DNA of 64,000 nt from Thunnus maccoyii. Its lineage: Eukaryota > Chordata > Actinopteri > Scombriformes > Scombridae. Location of the stretch: positions 16,456,501 to 16,520,500 of the forward strand of contig NC_056540.1 of assembly GCF_910596095.1 (NCBI RefSeq), written 5' to 3'. The position numbers were made by a program, and so were the translations under genes. Every line of letters begins with the position of its first letter. Position 1 is the stretch's first letter. Below are positions 10,720 to 22,231 of this stretch, in pieces. The notes beneath the pieces were generated by a model that did not search any database, was not told the DNA's origin, and was given only the letters and a program-made list of their open reading frames with translations.

Positions 10720-13101
10720 ATGTCGACACGGAGGATACGGAGCCCTTTTGGGATTTATATAGTCGTTGTTCTCTTGGAGTGTTGCTGGGAAGCGGTATCT
10801 GGACAGCTCTCTTACTCGGTATCAGAGGGGGTAAACCCGGGGACCTCTGTGGGAAATCTCGCTAAAGATCTAAACCTTAATGTTCATGACTTGGAAGCGC
10901 GTATGTTTCAGATCGTCAGCGGATCAAAACGAAAATATTTCGATGTAAATCTGAAAACGGGTGTTCTTTATGTTAATGAAAGAATCGACCGTGAGGAGCT
11001 CTGTGCGAAGGCTACAAAATGTACTGTCAGTGTAGAGGCCGTGATCAACAATCCACTGAAGCTTTATCGTTTGGAGATTAATGTAGTCGATATAAATGAT
11101 AATGCACCATATTTCCCTGAGAATTTGCAATCTCTTAACATTGCAGAGAGTACTGTGCCAGGAGGGAAATTTGGATTTATCGGGGCGTCGGATCTTGATG
11201 TTGGTAAGAATGATGTTAGTACATACAGGATAAGTCCGAATGATTATTTTTCTTTAGAGATTCACAAAGGGGGAGAGAGTGTATCTGCCAAGCTTGTGCT
11301 TCAGAAAGCTTTAGACCGAGAGAAAGAAAGTACTGTAAAACTTACAGTGACTGCTGTCGATGGCGGAAATCCAGCCAAGTCAGGGACATCTCAAATTGTT
11401 ATCAATGTTTTAGACATTAACGACAACGCTCCGGTTTTCAGTAGTTCTTTGTATAAGGCACGGGTTTCTGAGAACTTACCAGTAGGTAAAACTGTGATTG
11501 TTTTGAATGCGACAGATGCAGATGAAGGTTTGAACAGTGAAATAGAATATTCATTGAGAAGTAAAGGTCAGGATCAGGTTTTAGATTTATTTGAAATTGA
11601 TTCTAAAACAGGTGCAATTTTAGTCAAAGGAAAGATCGACTATGAAGAAAATCCTGCTTTTGAGATTCATGCACAGGCCAGTGATAAAGGCACACCTCCG
11701 ATGTCTGCTGATTGTAAAGTGCTGGTTGAAGTGGTGGACATTAATGACAAGGCTCCTGAGATCACTGTGACGTCACTGCTAAATACAGTGAAAGAGGATG
11801 CTGAAGTCGGCACTGCTATTGCACTTGTCTCTGTACTGGACAAGGATGGAGGGAAAAACGGTGAAGTAAAAGTTATAATCCCAAATGAGACCCCATTTAA
11901 ATTGGACACGAATTATAAAAACTATTATTCGTTAGTAGTTAATGGGCCGCTTGATAGAGAGACTAAGGCCCAGTATAATGTCACTATTGTAGCGACTGAT
12001 GAAGGGACTCCACCTCTCTCCAGCACCAGCATAGTGACTGTTCATGTTTCTGATGTCAATGACAACCCGCCTCGCTTCCCGGAGCCGCTGATTAATGTTT
12101 ATGTGAAAGAAAACAGTCCAGTAGGATCAATCATTAAAACAGTGACAGCAGTTGATGCTGATGTCAATCAAAATGGTCAGGTGAGCTACTCATTTATACA
12201 AAGTAACACTAACTCGTTGCCGTTATCTACGATGGTGAATATTAACTCAGAGACTGGAGATATAATCAATCTGCAGTCTTTTAACTTTGAGGAGTTAAAA
12301 ACGTTCCAGTTTAAAGTTCAGGCCACAGACTCTGGTGTTCCTCCGCTCAGCAGCAACGTGACTGTGAACGTTTTTATTCTGGATGAGAATGACAACAGTC
12401 CTTCTATTCTGGCGCCCTATTCTGAGCACGGCTCCGTTAACAGTGAGAGTATCCCCTATTCTGCTGAAGCGGGCTACTTTGTGGCAAAGATCAGGGCTGT
12501 AGACGCAGACTCTGGATACAATGCGTTGCTTTCTTATCACCTGTCTGAGCCCAAAGGAAACAACCTCTTCCGGATCGGAACCAGCACCGGGGAAATCAGG
12601 ACTAAGAGGAGAATGAGTGACAATGACCTGAAAACTCACCCCTTGGTGGTGTTGGTTTCTGATAACGGAGAACCCTCTCTGTCAGCTACTGTGTCTATTG
12701 ATGTGGTGGTGGTTGAAAGCACAGCTGACATCCAGACTCAGTTCAGACATGTGCCTGTGAAGGAGGAGAGCTTCTCTGATTTAAACCTGTATCTGTTGAT
12801 CGCCATTGTGTCGGTGTCAGCAATCTTTCTGCTGAGCCTCATCAGTTTAATAGCTGTCAAATGTCACAGGACAGACGGCAGTTTCGGCAGGTACGGCGCC
12901 CCAATGATCACCACCCACCCTGACGGAAGCTGGTCTTACTCTAAAGCTACTCAGCAGTATGACGTGTGTTTCAGCTCAGACACACTCAAGAGTGACATGG
13001 TGGTTTTCCCTGCTCAATTTCCGCCTGTAGATGCAGAGCTGATCAATATTAATGGAGGAGACACTTTTACCAGGACTCAGACTTTACCCACTAAAGAAAA
13101 G
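10720..13101 (+). CDS. pcdha: V4: clustered protocadherin (alpha-type) variable exon
   Basis: 794 residues, domain order as V2, third of the near-identical trio. Two changes touch conserved calcium-region sequence: the mature start reads SVSEGV instead of SVSEEV (the first Glu is kept), and the EC3-EC4 linker is DINDK (AAG at 11749-11751) where relatives have DINDN. From EC5 ([15 protein letters not shown]) it leaves V2/V3 and matches V5/V6, then joins the common 3' block, so it is a mosaic. The tail has ELININGG where others read ELISINGG, and ends LPTKEK at AAAAG|GTAAG. Confidence 0.93.
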
Positions 13102-13426
13102 GTAAGAAAAGTATGAAAAATCAATATGTCTCAGTTCATACTATTTTACTCTCTGGGGATGAGGCAGAAAAAGTTACCCTCCATTGTTATTCTTATATGA
13201 AGTTTAAAAATATGAAAAAGAGACATGTCTCACTTTGTGCGATTTTATTCTCTAGAGGCGCCTATAGTATGCCCCTCCGTTTTTTGTTCTTATAGATGAA
13301 GTTTATTACAACCTCCCACGTCATGTTTCTAAATGTTTTCGTGGCTTTGAATCTGTTAAAATCTACTGTCATGGGCCAAGGTAATGACAACATCTGAGGT
13401 CAAGTCTCACTGTACAGAAAGTGTAT

Positions 13427-13447
13427 GTCGCTGTCCACGGTGCTGAA
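13427..13447 (-). promoter_or_regulatory. RE1/NRSE-like element
   Basis: The minus strand reads TTCAGCACCGTGGACAGCG; both half-sites match the consensus and only the tolerant middle differs. The flank downstream (ACCACAGCGTGTT...) is shared with the second site after V5. Confidence 0.75.
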
Positions 13448-13871
13448 ATAAGTACCACAGCGTGTTATGTGCGGGCCGCAGAGTGCAACGCGGAAAATGT
13501 GTTTACCCATAACCGAAAAGTGTACTGTTTTTTGTACATTTATGTAGATTTTATGGCAATTATTTTTATTTGGTGATAAATGGTGTTCACTCCATTTCAT
13601 CACAGTTAGGGAACGATTTTTTTTAAACATTCAACTTTTTGTATGTGGAAAATAGGGAAAGCGCTATTTTTATTTGCCACCAAAACCTTCAACTTTCTCT
13701 GCATATTGATAAATGTGTTGTAATGGTTCTTTTAAGATGTCTAATTTTATAGCCGGTACATCAGTAACAGGAGAAGCTCTATCGGTATGGATGAAAACCA
13801 AGAAAACAAACGTAACAAAGAGAGGGAGAATTAAGTCAAATGGTGGTATTTTTGATAGTTTGACATAGTTG

Positions 13872-14413
13872 TGTCTTGGAAATTGTCTGAAAGCACTGAA
13901 CACACATATGAAATAATACACAAAACACTGCTGGGTTGAAGATTAAAAATATTATTGTACAATAAGGAGACAGAACTCACACAAAGGTTAGCATCAGCTT
14001 GTCTCAACTAACAAAGAACAAAACTAACCTCTAATAGTTTCTGAGGAACAAAGAAATGATCTGTAATTGGTCAGTGTATATTACCTTAAACACTTTCAAC
14101 CAATTGGCATAGGGCCATGAGATGTTACATGATCTGGTCACGCGTTTGCCTCATGCATGTCACATATATGGATTTTAACCTCCTTAAAACATAGGAAACC
14201 AGAGAGCCCCAAACCAAACATACCTCTTGACATATTTTACTGAGCTTAAGTCCAACACATTACCTTTTTTGGACATGAGACAAGATATCTTCGTTTAGGC
14301 CATTCTCACAGAATAAACAAAGGGCCTCTCTGTGGAGCACAGTATGGTTAAAGACAAAGTTGAATCAATGATAAAACAGTACAACTAGGTATTTGACTTA
14401 TTCTGCTTTCACA
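13872..14413. mobile_element. Probable solo LTR of an LTR retroelement
   Basis: A 542-bp segment starts TGTCTTGG, ends TTTCACA (TG...CA ends, TGT/ACA inverted) and is flanked by GTTG at 13868-13871 and 14414-14417. The matching interval after V5 (around 17965) has the uninterrupted target GACATAGCTGAACACAA, so this is an insertion with a short target-site duplication. An AATAAA lies near 14311. No internal coding region is present, as expected after recombination between two LTRs. Gypsy-type or retroviral origin is not decided. Confidence 0.65.
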
Positions 14414-14522
14414 GTTGAACACAATTATGTATCTTGTTAGTCTTATGCAATTGTTCTGTTTGCACACTTGGTTAGTCATTCCCGTGTTGTTGTCAGAGGT
14501 TGAATGCAGTTATGTTATATCA

Positions 14523-14638
14523 CCACATGGGGACACTGTAGACCATGACATCTGGACGTTATTCCATGAGGCACAAGACTCCTCCCAGAAACAGAGGATG
14601 ATGATGATGTTTCTCTGGGCTTTGTTACAAAGAGACGG
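14523..14638 (+). promoter_or_regulatory. V5 promoter: CTCF-like CSE, CTCCTCCC box, ACAAAGAGAC block
   Basis: CSE 14523-14544 (CCACATGGGGACACTGTAGA + CC), CTCCTCCCAG 14580-14589, CTTTGTTACAAAG 14621-14633. The CSE start is 258 bp before the ATG, as in V6. Confidence 0.75.
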
Positions 14639-14780
14639 AGGGCGAAGAGAAAGGAGTGAAAACATTTCCAGGCTGGCTGGTAAAATGCGAAAACGTGGAT
14701 CCGTATACTTTGATTTTAATATTATTGTTTGACGGGAGTGGTTGGACTGGGATTTATACCTTTTCGGGCTGGATATAATT

Positions 14781-17162
14781 ATGTATTTCTCAAGGAGAGC
14801 AAACGCTTTTCGGATATATCTTGTGGTCGTGTTGCTGAATTATTGCTGGGAAGCGGTGTCTGGACAGCTCTCGTATTCCGTCTCAGAGGAGGTAAACCCA
14901 GGGACTTCTGTTGGAAATATTGCCAAGGATCTAAATCTCAACGTCCAGGATTTAGAGTCCCGCATGTTTCAGATTGTTAGGGGATCAAAGAGAAAATATT
15001 TCGATGTGAATCTGAAAACGGGCGTTCTTTATGTCAATGAAAGGTTAGACCGCGAAGAGCTCTGTGCGAAGGCTACAAAATGTACTGTCAGTGTAGAGGC
15101 CGTGATCAACGACCCACTGAAGCTTTATCGTTTGGAGGTAACTATAATAGATACAAATGATAATGCACCCAATTTCTCTGACCAATTACAGTCACTTGAC
15201 ATTGCAGAAAATACTCTACCGGGAGTGAAATTTGGGCTCATAGAGGCATCGGATTTGGATGCTGGCAAGAATGGTGTTAGTACATATAAGCTTAGTACGA
15301 ATGATTATTTCTCTTTAGATATTCACAAAGGCGGAGAGAGTGTGTCTGCCGAATTAGTACTGCAGAAATCTTTAGACCGTGAGCATGACTCTGTTATAAA
15401 ACTCACACTGACTGCAGTAGACGGAGGAAATCCATCGAAGTCAGGAACCTCACAAATTATTATCAACGTGTTAGATATTAACGACAACCATCCAGTTTTC
15501 AGTAAATCTTTATACAAGATTCAACTTTTTGAAAACTTGCCAAAAGGATCTAAAGTGATCATTCTGAATGCAACAGATGCAGACGAGGGGTTAAACAGTG
15601 AGATAGAATATTCATTGAGAAAAAGAGGTCAGGATCATGTTTTAGATTTATTCCAAATTGATTCTAAAACAGGCGAAATTTCAGTCAAAGGTAAGATCGA
15701 CTATGAAGAAAATCCTGCATTTGAGATTCATGCACAGGCCAGTGATAAAGGCACACCTCCGATGTCTGCTCATTGTAAAGTGCTGGTAGAAGTGGTGGAT
15801 ATTAATGACAACGCTCCTGAGATCACTGTGACGTCACTGCTAAACACAGTAAAGGAGGATGCGAAACTCGGCACTGCTATTGCACTTGTCTCTGTACTGG
15901 ACAAGGATGGAGGGAAAAACGGTGAAGTAAAAGCTGTAATTTCAAATGAGACCCCATTTAAATTGGACACAAATTATAAAAATTATTACTCGTTAGTAGT
16001 TAATGGGCCGCTTGATAGAGAGACTAAGACCCAGTATAATGTCACTATTGTAGCGACTGATGAAGGGACTCCACCTCTCTCCAGCACAAGCATAGTGACT
16101 GTTCATGTTTCTGATGTCAATGACAACCCGCCTCGCTTCCCGGAGCCGCTGATTAATATTTATGTGAAAGAAAACAGTCCAGTAGGATCAATCATTAAAA
16201 CAGTGACAGCAGTTGATGCTGATATAAATCAAAATGGTCAGGTGAGCTACTCATTTATGCAAAGTGACAGTAACTCGTTGCCGTTATCTACGATGGTGAA
16301 TATTAATTCAGAGACTGGAGATATAATCAATCTGCAGTCTTTTAACTTTGAGGAGTTAAAAACGTTTAAGTTTAAAGTTCAAGCCACAGACTCTGGTGTT
16401 CCTCCGCTCAGCAATAACGTGACTGTGAACGTTTTTATTCTGGATGAGAATGACAACAGTCCTGCTATTCTGGCGCCCTATTCTGAACACGGCTCCGTTA
16501 ACAGTGAGAGTATCCCCTATTCTGCTGAAGCGGGCTACTTTGTGGCAAAGATCAGGGCTGTAGACGCAGATTCTGGATACAATGCGTTGCTTTCTTATCA
16601 CCTGTCTGAGCCCAAAGGAAACAACCTCTTCCGGATCGGAACCAGCACCGGGGAAATCAGGACTAAGAGGAGAATGAGTGACAATGACCTGAAAACTCAC
16701 CCCTTGGTGGTGTTGGTTTCTGATAACGGAGAACCCTCTCTGTCAGCTACTGTGTCTATTGATGTGGTGGTGGTTGAAAGCACAGCTGACATCCAGACTC
16801 AGTTCAGACATGTGCCTGTGAAGGAGGAGAGCTTCTCTGACTTAAACCTGTATCTGCTGATCGCCATTGTGTCGGTGTCGGCGATCTTTCTTCTGAGCCT
16901 CATCAGTTTAATAGCTGTCAAATGCCACAGGACAGACGGCAGTTTCGGCAGGTACGGAGCCCCAATGATCACCACCCACCCTGACGGGAGCTGGTCTTAC
17001 TCTAAAGCTACTCAGCAGTATGACGTGTGTTTCAGCTCAGACACACTCAAGAGTGACATGGTGGTTTTCCCCGCGCCGTTTCCGCCTGTAGATGCGGAGC
17101 TGATCAGTATTAACGGAGGAGACACTTTTACCAGGACTCAGACTTTACCCACTAAAGAAAAG
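14781..17162 (+). CDS. pcdha: V5: clustered protocadherin (alpha-type) variable exon
   Basis: 794 residues. I start at the ATG at 14781 ([10 protein letters not shown]), which sits after GGCTGGATATAATT like the V2-V4 starts; the frame is open further upstream but has no other ATG that fits. Signal peptide ends EAVSG, then [10 protein letters not shown]. Linkers DTNDN, DINDN, DINDN, DVNDN, DENDN; EC1 loop CAKATKC. Closest to V6 throughout. EC5 carries SNNVTV for SSNVTV, keeping the glycosylation sequon. Tail ends LPTKEK at AAAAG|GTAAG; read-through would add about 15 residues before TGA. Confidence 0.92.
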
Positions 17163-17426
17163 GTAAGACCAGCACGCTTGTATCGGCCTACAAATTTAGC
17201 TAATAGGTGATGTTAAACGCTGACCTTATTTGCGATTCCTGTATTTAGTCATTAGTTCGTTTTTCCTTCTTTCTTTGACTCTTTGTAGATGTTACACATG
17301 TACAACGTGTTGTGGAAACTGATTTCTTCCCTTTTCTTGTACTGAATGTTTTGGAAAAAAGAGAGAAGTTTTGCATCTGTCATTGTCTACAATTTATAAG
17401 CCAGTCTCTTCCATTCAAATGCAATT

Positions 17427-17447
17427 GTCGCTGTCCATGGTGCTGTA
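17427..17447 (-). promoter_or_regulatory. RE1/NRSE-like element (first of two)
   Basis: The minus strand reads TACAGCACCATGGACAGCG, consensus except the second base. The next RE1 starts 99 bp away. Confidence 0.7.
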
Positions 17448-17525
17448 GACGAGAACTAGTACCCACCTACAACTTGAGTGATGCATTAACATGAATACTT
17501 CATTCTCACTGTACAGAAAATGTAT

Positions 17526-17546
17526 GTCGCTGTCCATGGTGCTGAA
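17526..17546 (-). promoter_or_regulatory. RE1/NRSE-like element (second of two), strong
   Basis: The minus strand reads TTCAGCACCATGGACAGCG: both half-sites are perfect and only the central A-T/A-C varies from the canonical site. This is the best match in the window. Confidence 0.8.
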
Positions 17547-18074
17547 ATAAGCACCACAGCGTGTTGTGTGCGAGCAGCAGAGTGCAACGCGGAAAATGTT
17601 TTTACCCATAACGGAAAAGTGTATTGTCTTTTGCACATTTATTTGGGTTTTATGGCAGTTATTTTTATTTGCTGATGAATGGTGGTCACTCCATTTCATA
17701 CCATTTAGGAAAGATATTTTAATACCTAATACTTTTTGTGTGAAGAAAATAGGAAAAGAGCATTTTTTTTATTTGACATCAAAACTTTCAACTTTCTCTC
17801 TATCTTGATAAGTGTGTTGTAATGTTTCTTTTTATGCGTATTTTTATAGCCGGTACATCAGTTACAGGTGCTGCTCTATCAGTATGGATTAAAACCAAAA
17901 AAACAAACATTACAAAAGAGAAGGAGAATCAAGTGAAATCGTGGTACTTGGGATTATTTGACATAGCTGAACACAATTATATATCTCGTTAGTCTTATGA
18001 AATTGTTGCGTTTGCACAGTTGGTTAGTCATTCCCGTGTTGTTGTCAGAGGTTGAATGCAGTTATGTTATATCA

Positions 18075-18189
18075 CCACATGGGGACACTGTAGACCATGA
18101 CATCTGAACGTTATTCCATGAAGCACAAGACTCCTCCCAGAAACAGAGGATGATGATGATGTTTCTCTGGGCTTTGTTACAAAGAGACG
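18075..18189 (+). promoter_or_regulatory. V6 promoter: CTCF-like CSE, CTCCTCCC box, ACAAAGAGAC block
   Basis: CSE 18075-18096, CTCCTCCCAG 18131-18140, CTTTGTTACAAAG 18172-18184. The CSE start is 258 bp before the ATG. Confidence 0.75.
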
Positions 18190-18332
18190 GAGGGCGAAGA
18201 GAAAGGAGTGAAAACATTTCCAGGCTGGCTGGTAAAAATGCTAAAACGTGGATCCGTATACTTTGATTTTAATATTATTGTTTGACGGGAGTGGTTGGAC
18301 TGGGATTTATACCTTTCGGACTGGATATAATT

Positions 18333-20714
18333 ATGTATTTCTCAAGCAGAACGATTTCTTTTCGGATATATCTTGTGTTCGTGCTGCTGAAATATTGCTG
18401 GGAAGCGGTGTCTGGACAGCTCTCGTATTCCGTCTCAGAGGAGGTAAACCCAGGGACTTCTGTTGGAAATATTGCCAAGGATCTAAATCTCAACGTCCAG
18501 GATTTAGAGTCCCGCATGTTTCAGATTGTTAGTGGATCAAAGAGAAAACATTTCGATGTGAATCTGAAAACAGGCGTTCTTTATGTCGACGAAAGATTAG
18601 ACCGAGAAGAGCTCTGTGCGAAGGCTACAAAATGTACTGTCAGTGTAGAGGCCGTGATCAACGACCCACTGAAGCTTTATCGTTTGGAGGTAACTATATT
18701 AGATATAAATGATAATGCACCCGCCTTCTCTGAGCAATTACAGTCACTAAACATTGCGGAAAGTACTTTACCGGGAGTGAAATTTGGGCTCATAGAGGCA
18801 TCGGATTTGGATGTTGGCAAGAATGGTGTTAGTACATATAAGCTTAGTACGAATGATTATTTCTCTTTAGATATTCACAAAGGGGGAAAGAGTGTGTCTG
18901 CCGAGTTAGTACTGCAGAAATCTTTAGACCGTGAGCATGACTCTGTTATAAAACTCACACTGACTGCAGTAGACGGAGGAAATCCATCGAAGTCAGGAAC
19001 CTCACAAATTATTATCAACGTGTTAGATAATAACGACAATCCTCCCGTTTTCAGTAAATCTTTATACAAAATTCAAATTCCTGAAAACTTGCCAAAAGGA
19101 TCTAAAGTCATCATTCTGAATGCAACAGATGCAGACGAGGGGTTAAACAGTGAGATAGAATATTCATTGAGAAGTAAAGGTCAGGATCACGTTTTAGATT
19201 TATTCCAAATTGATTCTAAAACAGGCGAAATTTCAGTCAAAGGTAAGATCGACTATGAAGAAAATCCTGCATTTGAGATTCATGCACAGGCCAGTGATAA
19301 AGGCACACCTCCGATGTCTGCTCATTGTAAAGTGCTGGTTGAAGTGGTGGACATTAATGACAACGCTCCTGAGATCACTGTGACGTCACTGCTGAACACA
19401 GTAAAGGAGGATGCAAAAATCGGCACTGCTATTGCACTTGTCTCTGTACTGGACAAGGATGGGGGGCAAAACGGTGAAGTAAAAGCTGTAATTTCAAATG
19501 AGACCCCATTTAAATTGGACACAAATTATAAAAATTATTATTCGTTAGTAGTTAATGGGCCGCTTGATAGAGAGACTAAGGCCCAGTATAATGTCACTAT
19601 TGTAGCAACTGATGGAGGGACTCCACCTCTCTCCAGCACAAGCATAGTGACTGTTCATGTTTCTGATGTCAATGACAACCCGCCTCGCTTCTCGGAGCCG
19701 CTGATTAATGTTTATGTGAAAGAAAACAGTCCAGTAGGATCAGTTATTAAAACAGTGACAGCAGTTGATGCTGATATAAATCAAAATGGTCAGGTGAGCT
19801 ACTCATTTATACAAAGTGACAGTAACTCGTTGCCGTTATCTACGATGGTGAATATTAACTCAGAGACTGGAGATATAATCAATCTGCAGTCTTTTAACTT
19901 TGAGGAGTTAAAAACGTTTAAGTTTAAAGTTCAGGCCACAGACTCTGGTGTTCCTCCGCTCAGCAGCAACGTGACTGTGAACGTTTTTATTCTAGATGAA
20001 AATGACAATAGTCCTGCTATTCTGGCGCCCTATTCTGAGCACGGCTCCGTTAACAGTGAGAGCATCCCCTATTCTGCTGAAGCGGGCTACTTTGTGGCAA
20101 AGATCAGGGCTGTAGACGCAGACTCTGGATACAATGCGCTGCTTTCTTATCACCTGTCTGAGCCCAAAGGAAACAACCTCTTCCGGATCGGAACCAGCAC
20201 CGGGGAAATCAGGACTAAGAGGAGAATGAGTGACAATGACCTGAAAACTCACCCCTTGGTGGTGTTGGTTTCTGATAACGGAGAACCCTCCCTGTCAGCT
20301 ACTGTGTCTATTGATGTGGTGGTGGTTGAAAGCACAGCTGACATCCAGACTCAGTTCAGACATGTGCCTGTGAAGGAGGAGAGCTTCTCTGATTTAAACC
20401 TGTATCTGCTGATCGCCATTGTGTCGGTGTCAGCGATCTTTCTTCTGAGCCTCATCAGTTTAATAGCTGTCAAATGTCACAGGACAGACGGCAGTTTCGG
20501 CAGGTACGGAGCCCCAATGATCACCACCCACCCTGACGGGAGCTGGTCTTACTCTAAAGCTACTCAGCAATATGACGTGTGTTTCAGCTCAGACACACTC
20601 AAGAGTGATATGGTGGTTTTCCCCGCGCCGTTTCCACCTGTAGATGCGGAGCTGATCAGTATTAATGGAGGAGACACTTTTACCAGGACTCAGACTTTAC
20701 CCACTAAAGAAAAG
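18333..20714 (+). CDS. pcdha: V6: clustered protocadherin (alpha-type) variable exon
   Basis: 794 residues, tandem partner of V5. The ATG at 18333 ([10 protein letters not shown]) matches the V5 start. Linkers DINDN, DNNDN, DINDN, DVNDN, DENDN; EC1 loop CAKATKC. It differs from V5 at scattered sites in EC1-EC3 (for example [11 protein letters not shown] against [10 protein letters not shown], and QIPENLPKG against QLFENLPKG). Interval sequence, leader and the extension after the donor are also shared with V5, so the whole unit was duplicated. Tail ends LPTKEK at AAAAG|GTAAG. Confidence 0.92.
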
Positions 20715-20978
20715 GTAAGACCAGCACGCTTGTATCGGCTTACAAATTTAGCTAATAAGTGTTGCTAAACGCTGACCTTATTTGCCATTCCTGTATTTAG
20801 TCATTAGTTCGTTTTTCTTCTTTCTTTGTCTCTTTGTAGATGTTACACATGTACAACATGTTGTTGTGGAAACTGATTTCTTCCCTTTTCTTGTACTGAA
20901 TGCTTTAAAAAAAAGGAGAAGTTTTGCATCTGTCATTGTTTACAACTTATAAACCAGTCTCTTCCGTCCAATGCAATT

Positions 20979-20999
20979 GTCGCTGTCCATAGTGCTGTG
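20979..20999 (-). promoter_or_regulatory. RE1/NRSE-like element, partly decayed
   Basis: The minus strand reads CACAGCACTATGGACAGCG. The GGACAGCG half is intact; the TTCAGCACC half has changes at both ends. It is homologous to the first RE1 after V5; the second has no counterpart here. Confidence 0.5.
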
Positions 21000-21104
21000 G
21001 ATGAGAACTATTACCCACCTACAACTTCAGTGATGCATTAACATGAAGGCTTCATTCATTCGCAGAAAATGATGCTTGTGGACATAATCCAGGCAGCGGT
21101 TACG

Positions 21105-21118
21105 TTTGCCATCGCAAC
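21105..21118. promoter_or_regulatory. Possible RFX X-box
   Basis: TTTGCCATCGCAAC matches the RFX palindrome GTTGCCATGGCAAC at 12 of 14 bases. Weaker than the two sites after V17 and V18. Confidence 0.3.
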
Positions 21119-21221
21119 TATCGGGAAAACAGTTTAGTAGTATATAAACGTAATTTCAAGGAGACAGGGTTGCCTTTTCTTACCCGAGAAGCAGACTGTG
21201 CTAGTGTTATGCTGTATTTTA

Positions 21222-21251
21222 TACACACACACACACAGACACACACACACA

Positions 21252-21313
<62 letters not shown>
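21222..21313. repeat. (AC)n microsatellite
   Basis: About 92 bp of AC dinucleotides with a few AG interruptions near 21239 and 21251. It is the only long microsatellite in the window. Confidence 0.95.
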
Positions 21314-21315
<2 letters not shown>

Positions 21316-21978
21316 TAAAAGTTACGTTCATAGTTCTTGACCTTAATTGTCAATAATATCACGTTTTTATTTATTATCAATTATTTATTTCCACCAATTA
21401 TTACATATATTTTCGCTCAGCTGTAAAGAATAACGTTCTTCATTTCTTCTTCTAATAATGCCACTGTTACATGGAGATCAGTGTTTTCTTATACATTTGA
21501 TGGCTGATTAATTTGCAGTGTTGGTGTGCAGTATTTTTCATAGTCCATGCCTCTGTTGCTATGTAAGAGTCATTTTCATTTGACTTTCTAATTATTCGGA
21601 GGTGCACTCATTCAGTTACCTTCAATGACCTTTTGTTTGAGCATATCAACAACGACCCTTTGAGATTTACTGTTATAGCGCAATATCATTTACGGTATAT
21701 TGTAAAGGATTGTTTGAATGTACTTTACACTCTAGTCAAAGACGTAACATGTCAATCACAAAGAAATGTGTTGACCCTCATTTTGTTATATATAAATCAT
21801 TAAATATTGACAGACAATCAGACAATTTCATTCAGAAATTCCAAGAAAGCAAGCTGATATTTCCTGGCATTCTGTTCGTTTTGAAACTGGCTATTTCTGT
21901 GTTGAGCATTACAGAAAGGCGGGTTTTTGTAATGCTGTAGTCTGTTTCTTTTGGTTTGTAGTGTAATTTGTCAAAAGG

Positions 21979-22090
21979 CCACGGGGAGGCACTATAGACC
22001 ATAAAACAGAGATGACTTTACTCTGGTTTTGACGCCCCTCCCAGATTAAGAGCGTGATGATGTCTTGTTGGGCTTTGACACAAAGAGACG
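21979..22090 (+). promoter_or_regulatory. V7 promoter: CTCF-like CSE, CCCTCCC box, ACAAAGAGAC block
   Basis: CSE 21979-22000 (CCACGGGGAGGCACTATAGA + CC) is the member closest to the general CTCF core (GGGGAGGCAC). CCCCTCCCAG at 22035-22044; CTTTGACACAAAGAGACG at 22073-22090. The CSE start is 253 bp before the ATG. Confidence 0.75.
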
Positions 22091-22231
22091 CAGAAGGAGA
22101 GAGAGAGAAGGCTGGGACATGATCTGCATTGTGGACAAATTTAGATGAAAGGACCATAGTTTTTCCCGTACTTTCCTCGACGGATAACATCCACAACTTG
22201 TTTCTATGTTGATTTCACGTCGGATGGGATT

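Larger units (their letters stand above)
13102..14780. other. Interval V4-V5, enlarged by a solo LTR
   Basis: Aligns by eye with V5-V6 except for an insert at 13872-14413. It holds an RE1-like site (13427-13447) and the V5 promoter (14523-14638). No gene seen. Confidence 0.7.
17163..18332. other. Interval V5-V6
   Basis: Holds two RE1-like sites (17427-17447 and 17526-17546) and the V6 promoter (18075-18189). Much of it matches V4-V5 without the LTR. No gene seen. Confidence 0.7.
20715..22231. other. Interval V6-V7
   Basis: The first 330 bp match the start of V5-V6, including a decayed RE1 (20979-20999). Beyond about 21040 the sequence is unique here: an X-box-like site (21105-21118), an (AC)n microsatellite (21222-21313), AT-rich sequence with nothing recognised, then the V7 promoter (21979-22090). 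Confidence 0.65.

Noticed and set aside
17163-17210. Read-through C-termini as the real protein ends
   Set aside because: All follow a clear AAAAG|GT donor, and the sequences after it are unrelated between exons, unlike the conserved tail before it.
21118-21331. Cys-Val rich frames on the minus strand
   Set aside because: Pure translation of the AC microsatellite.
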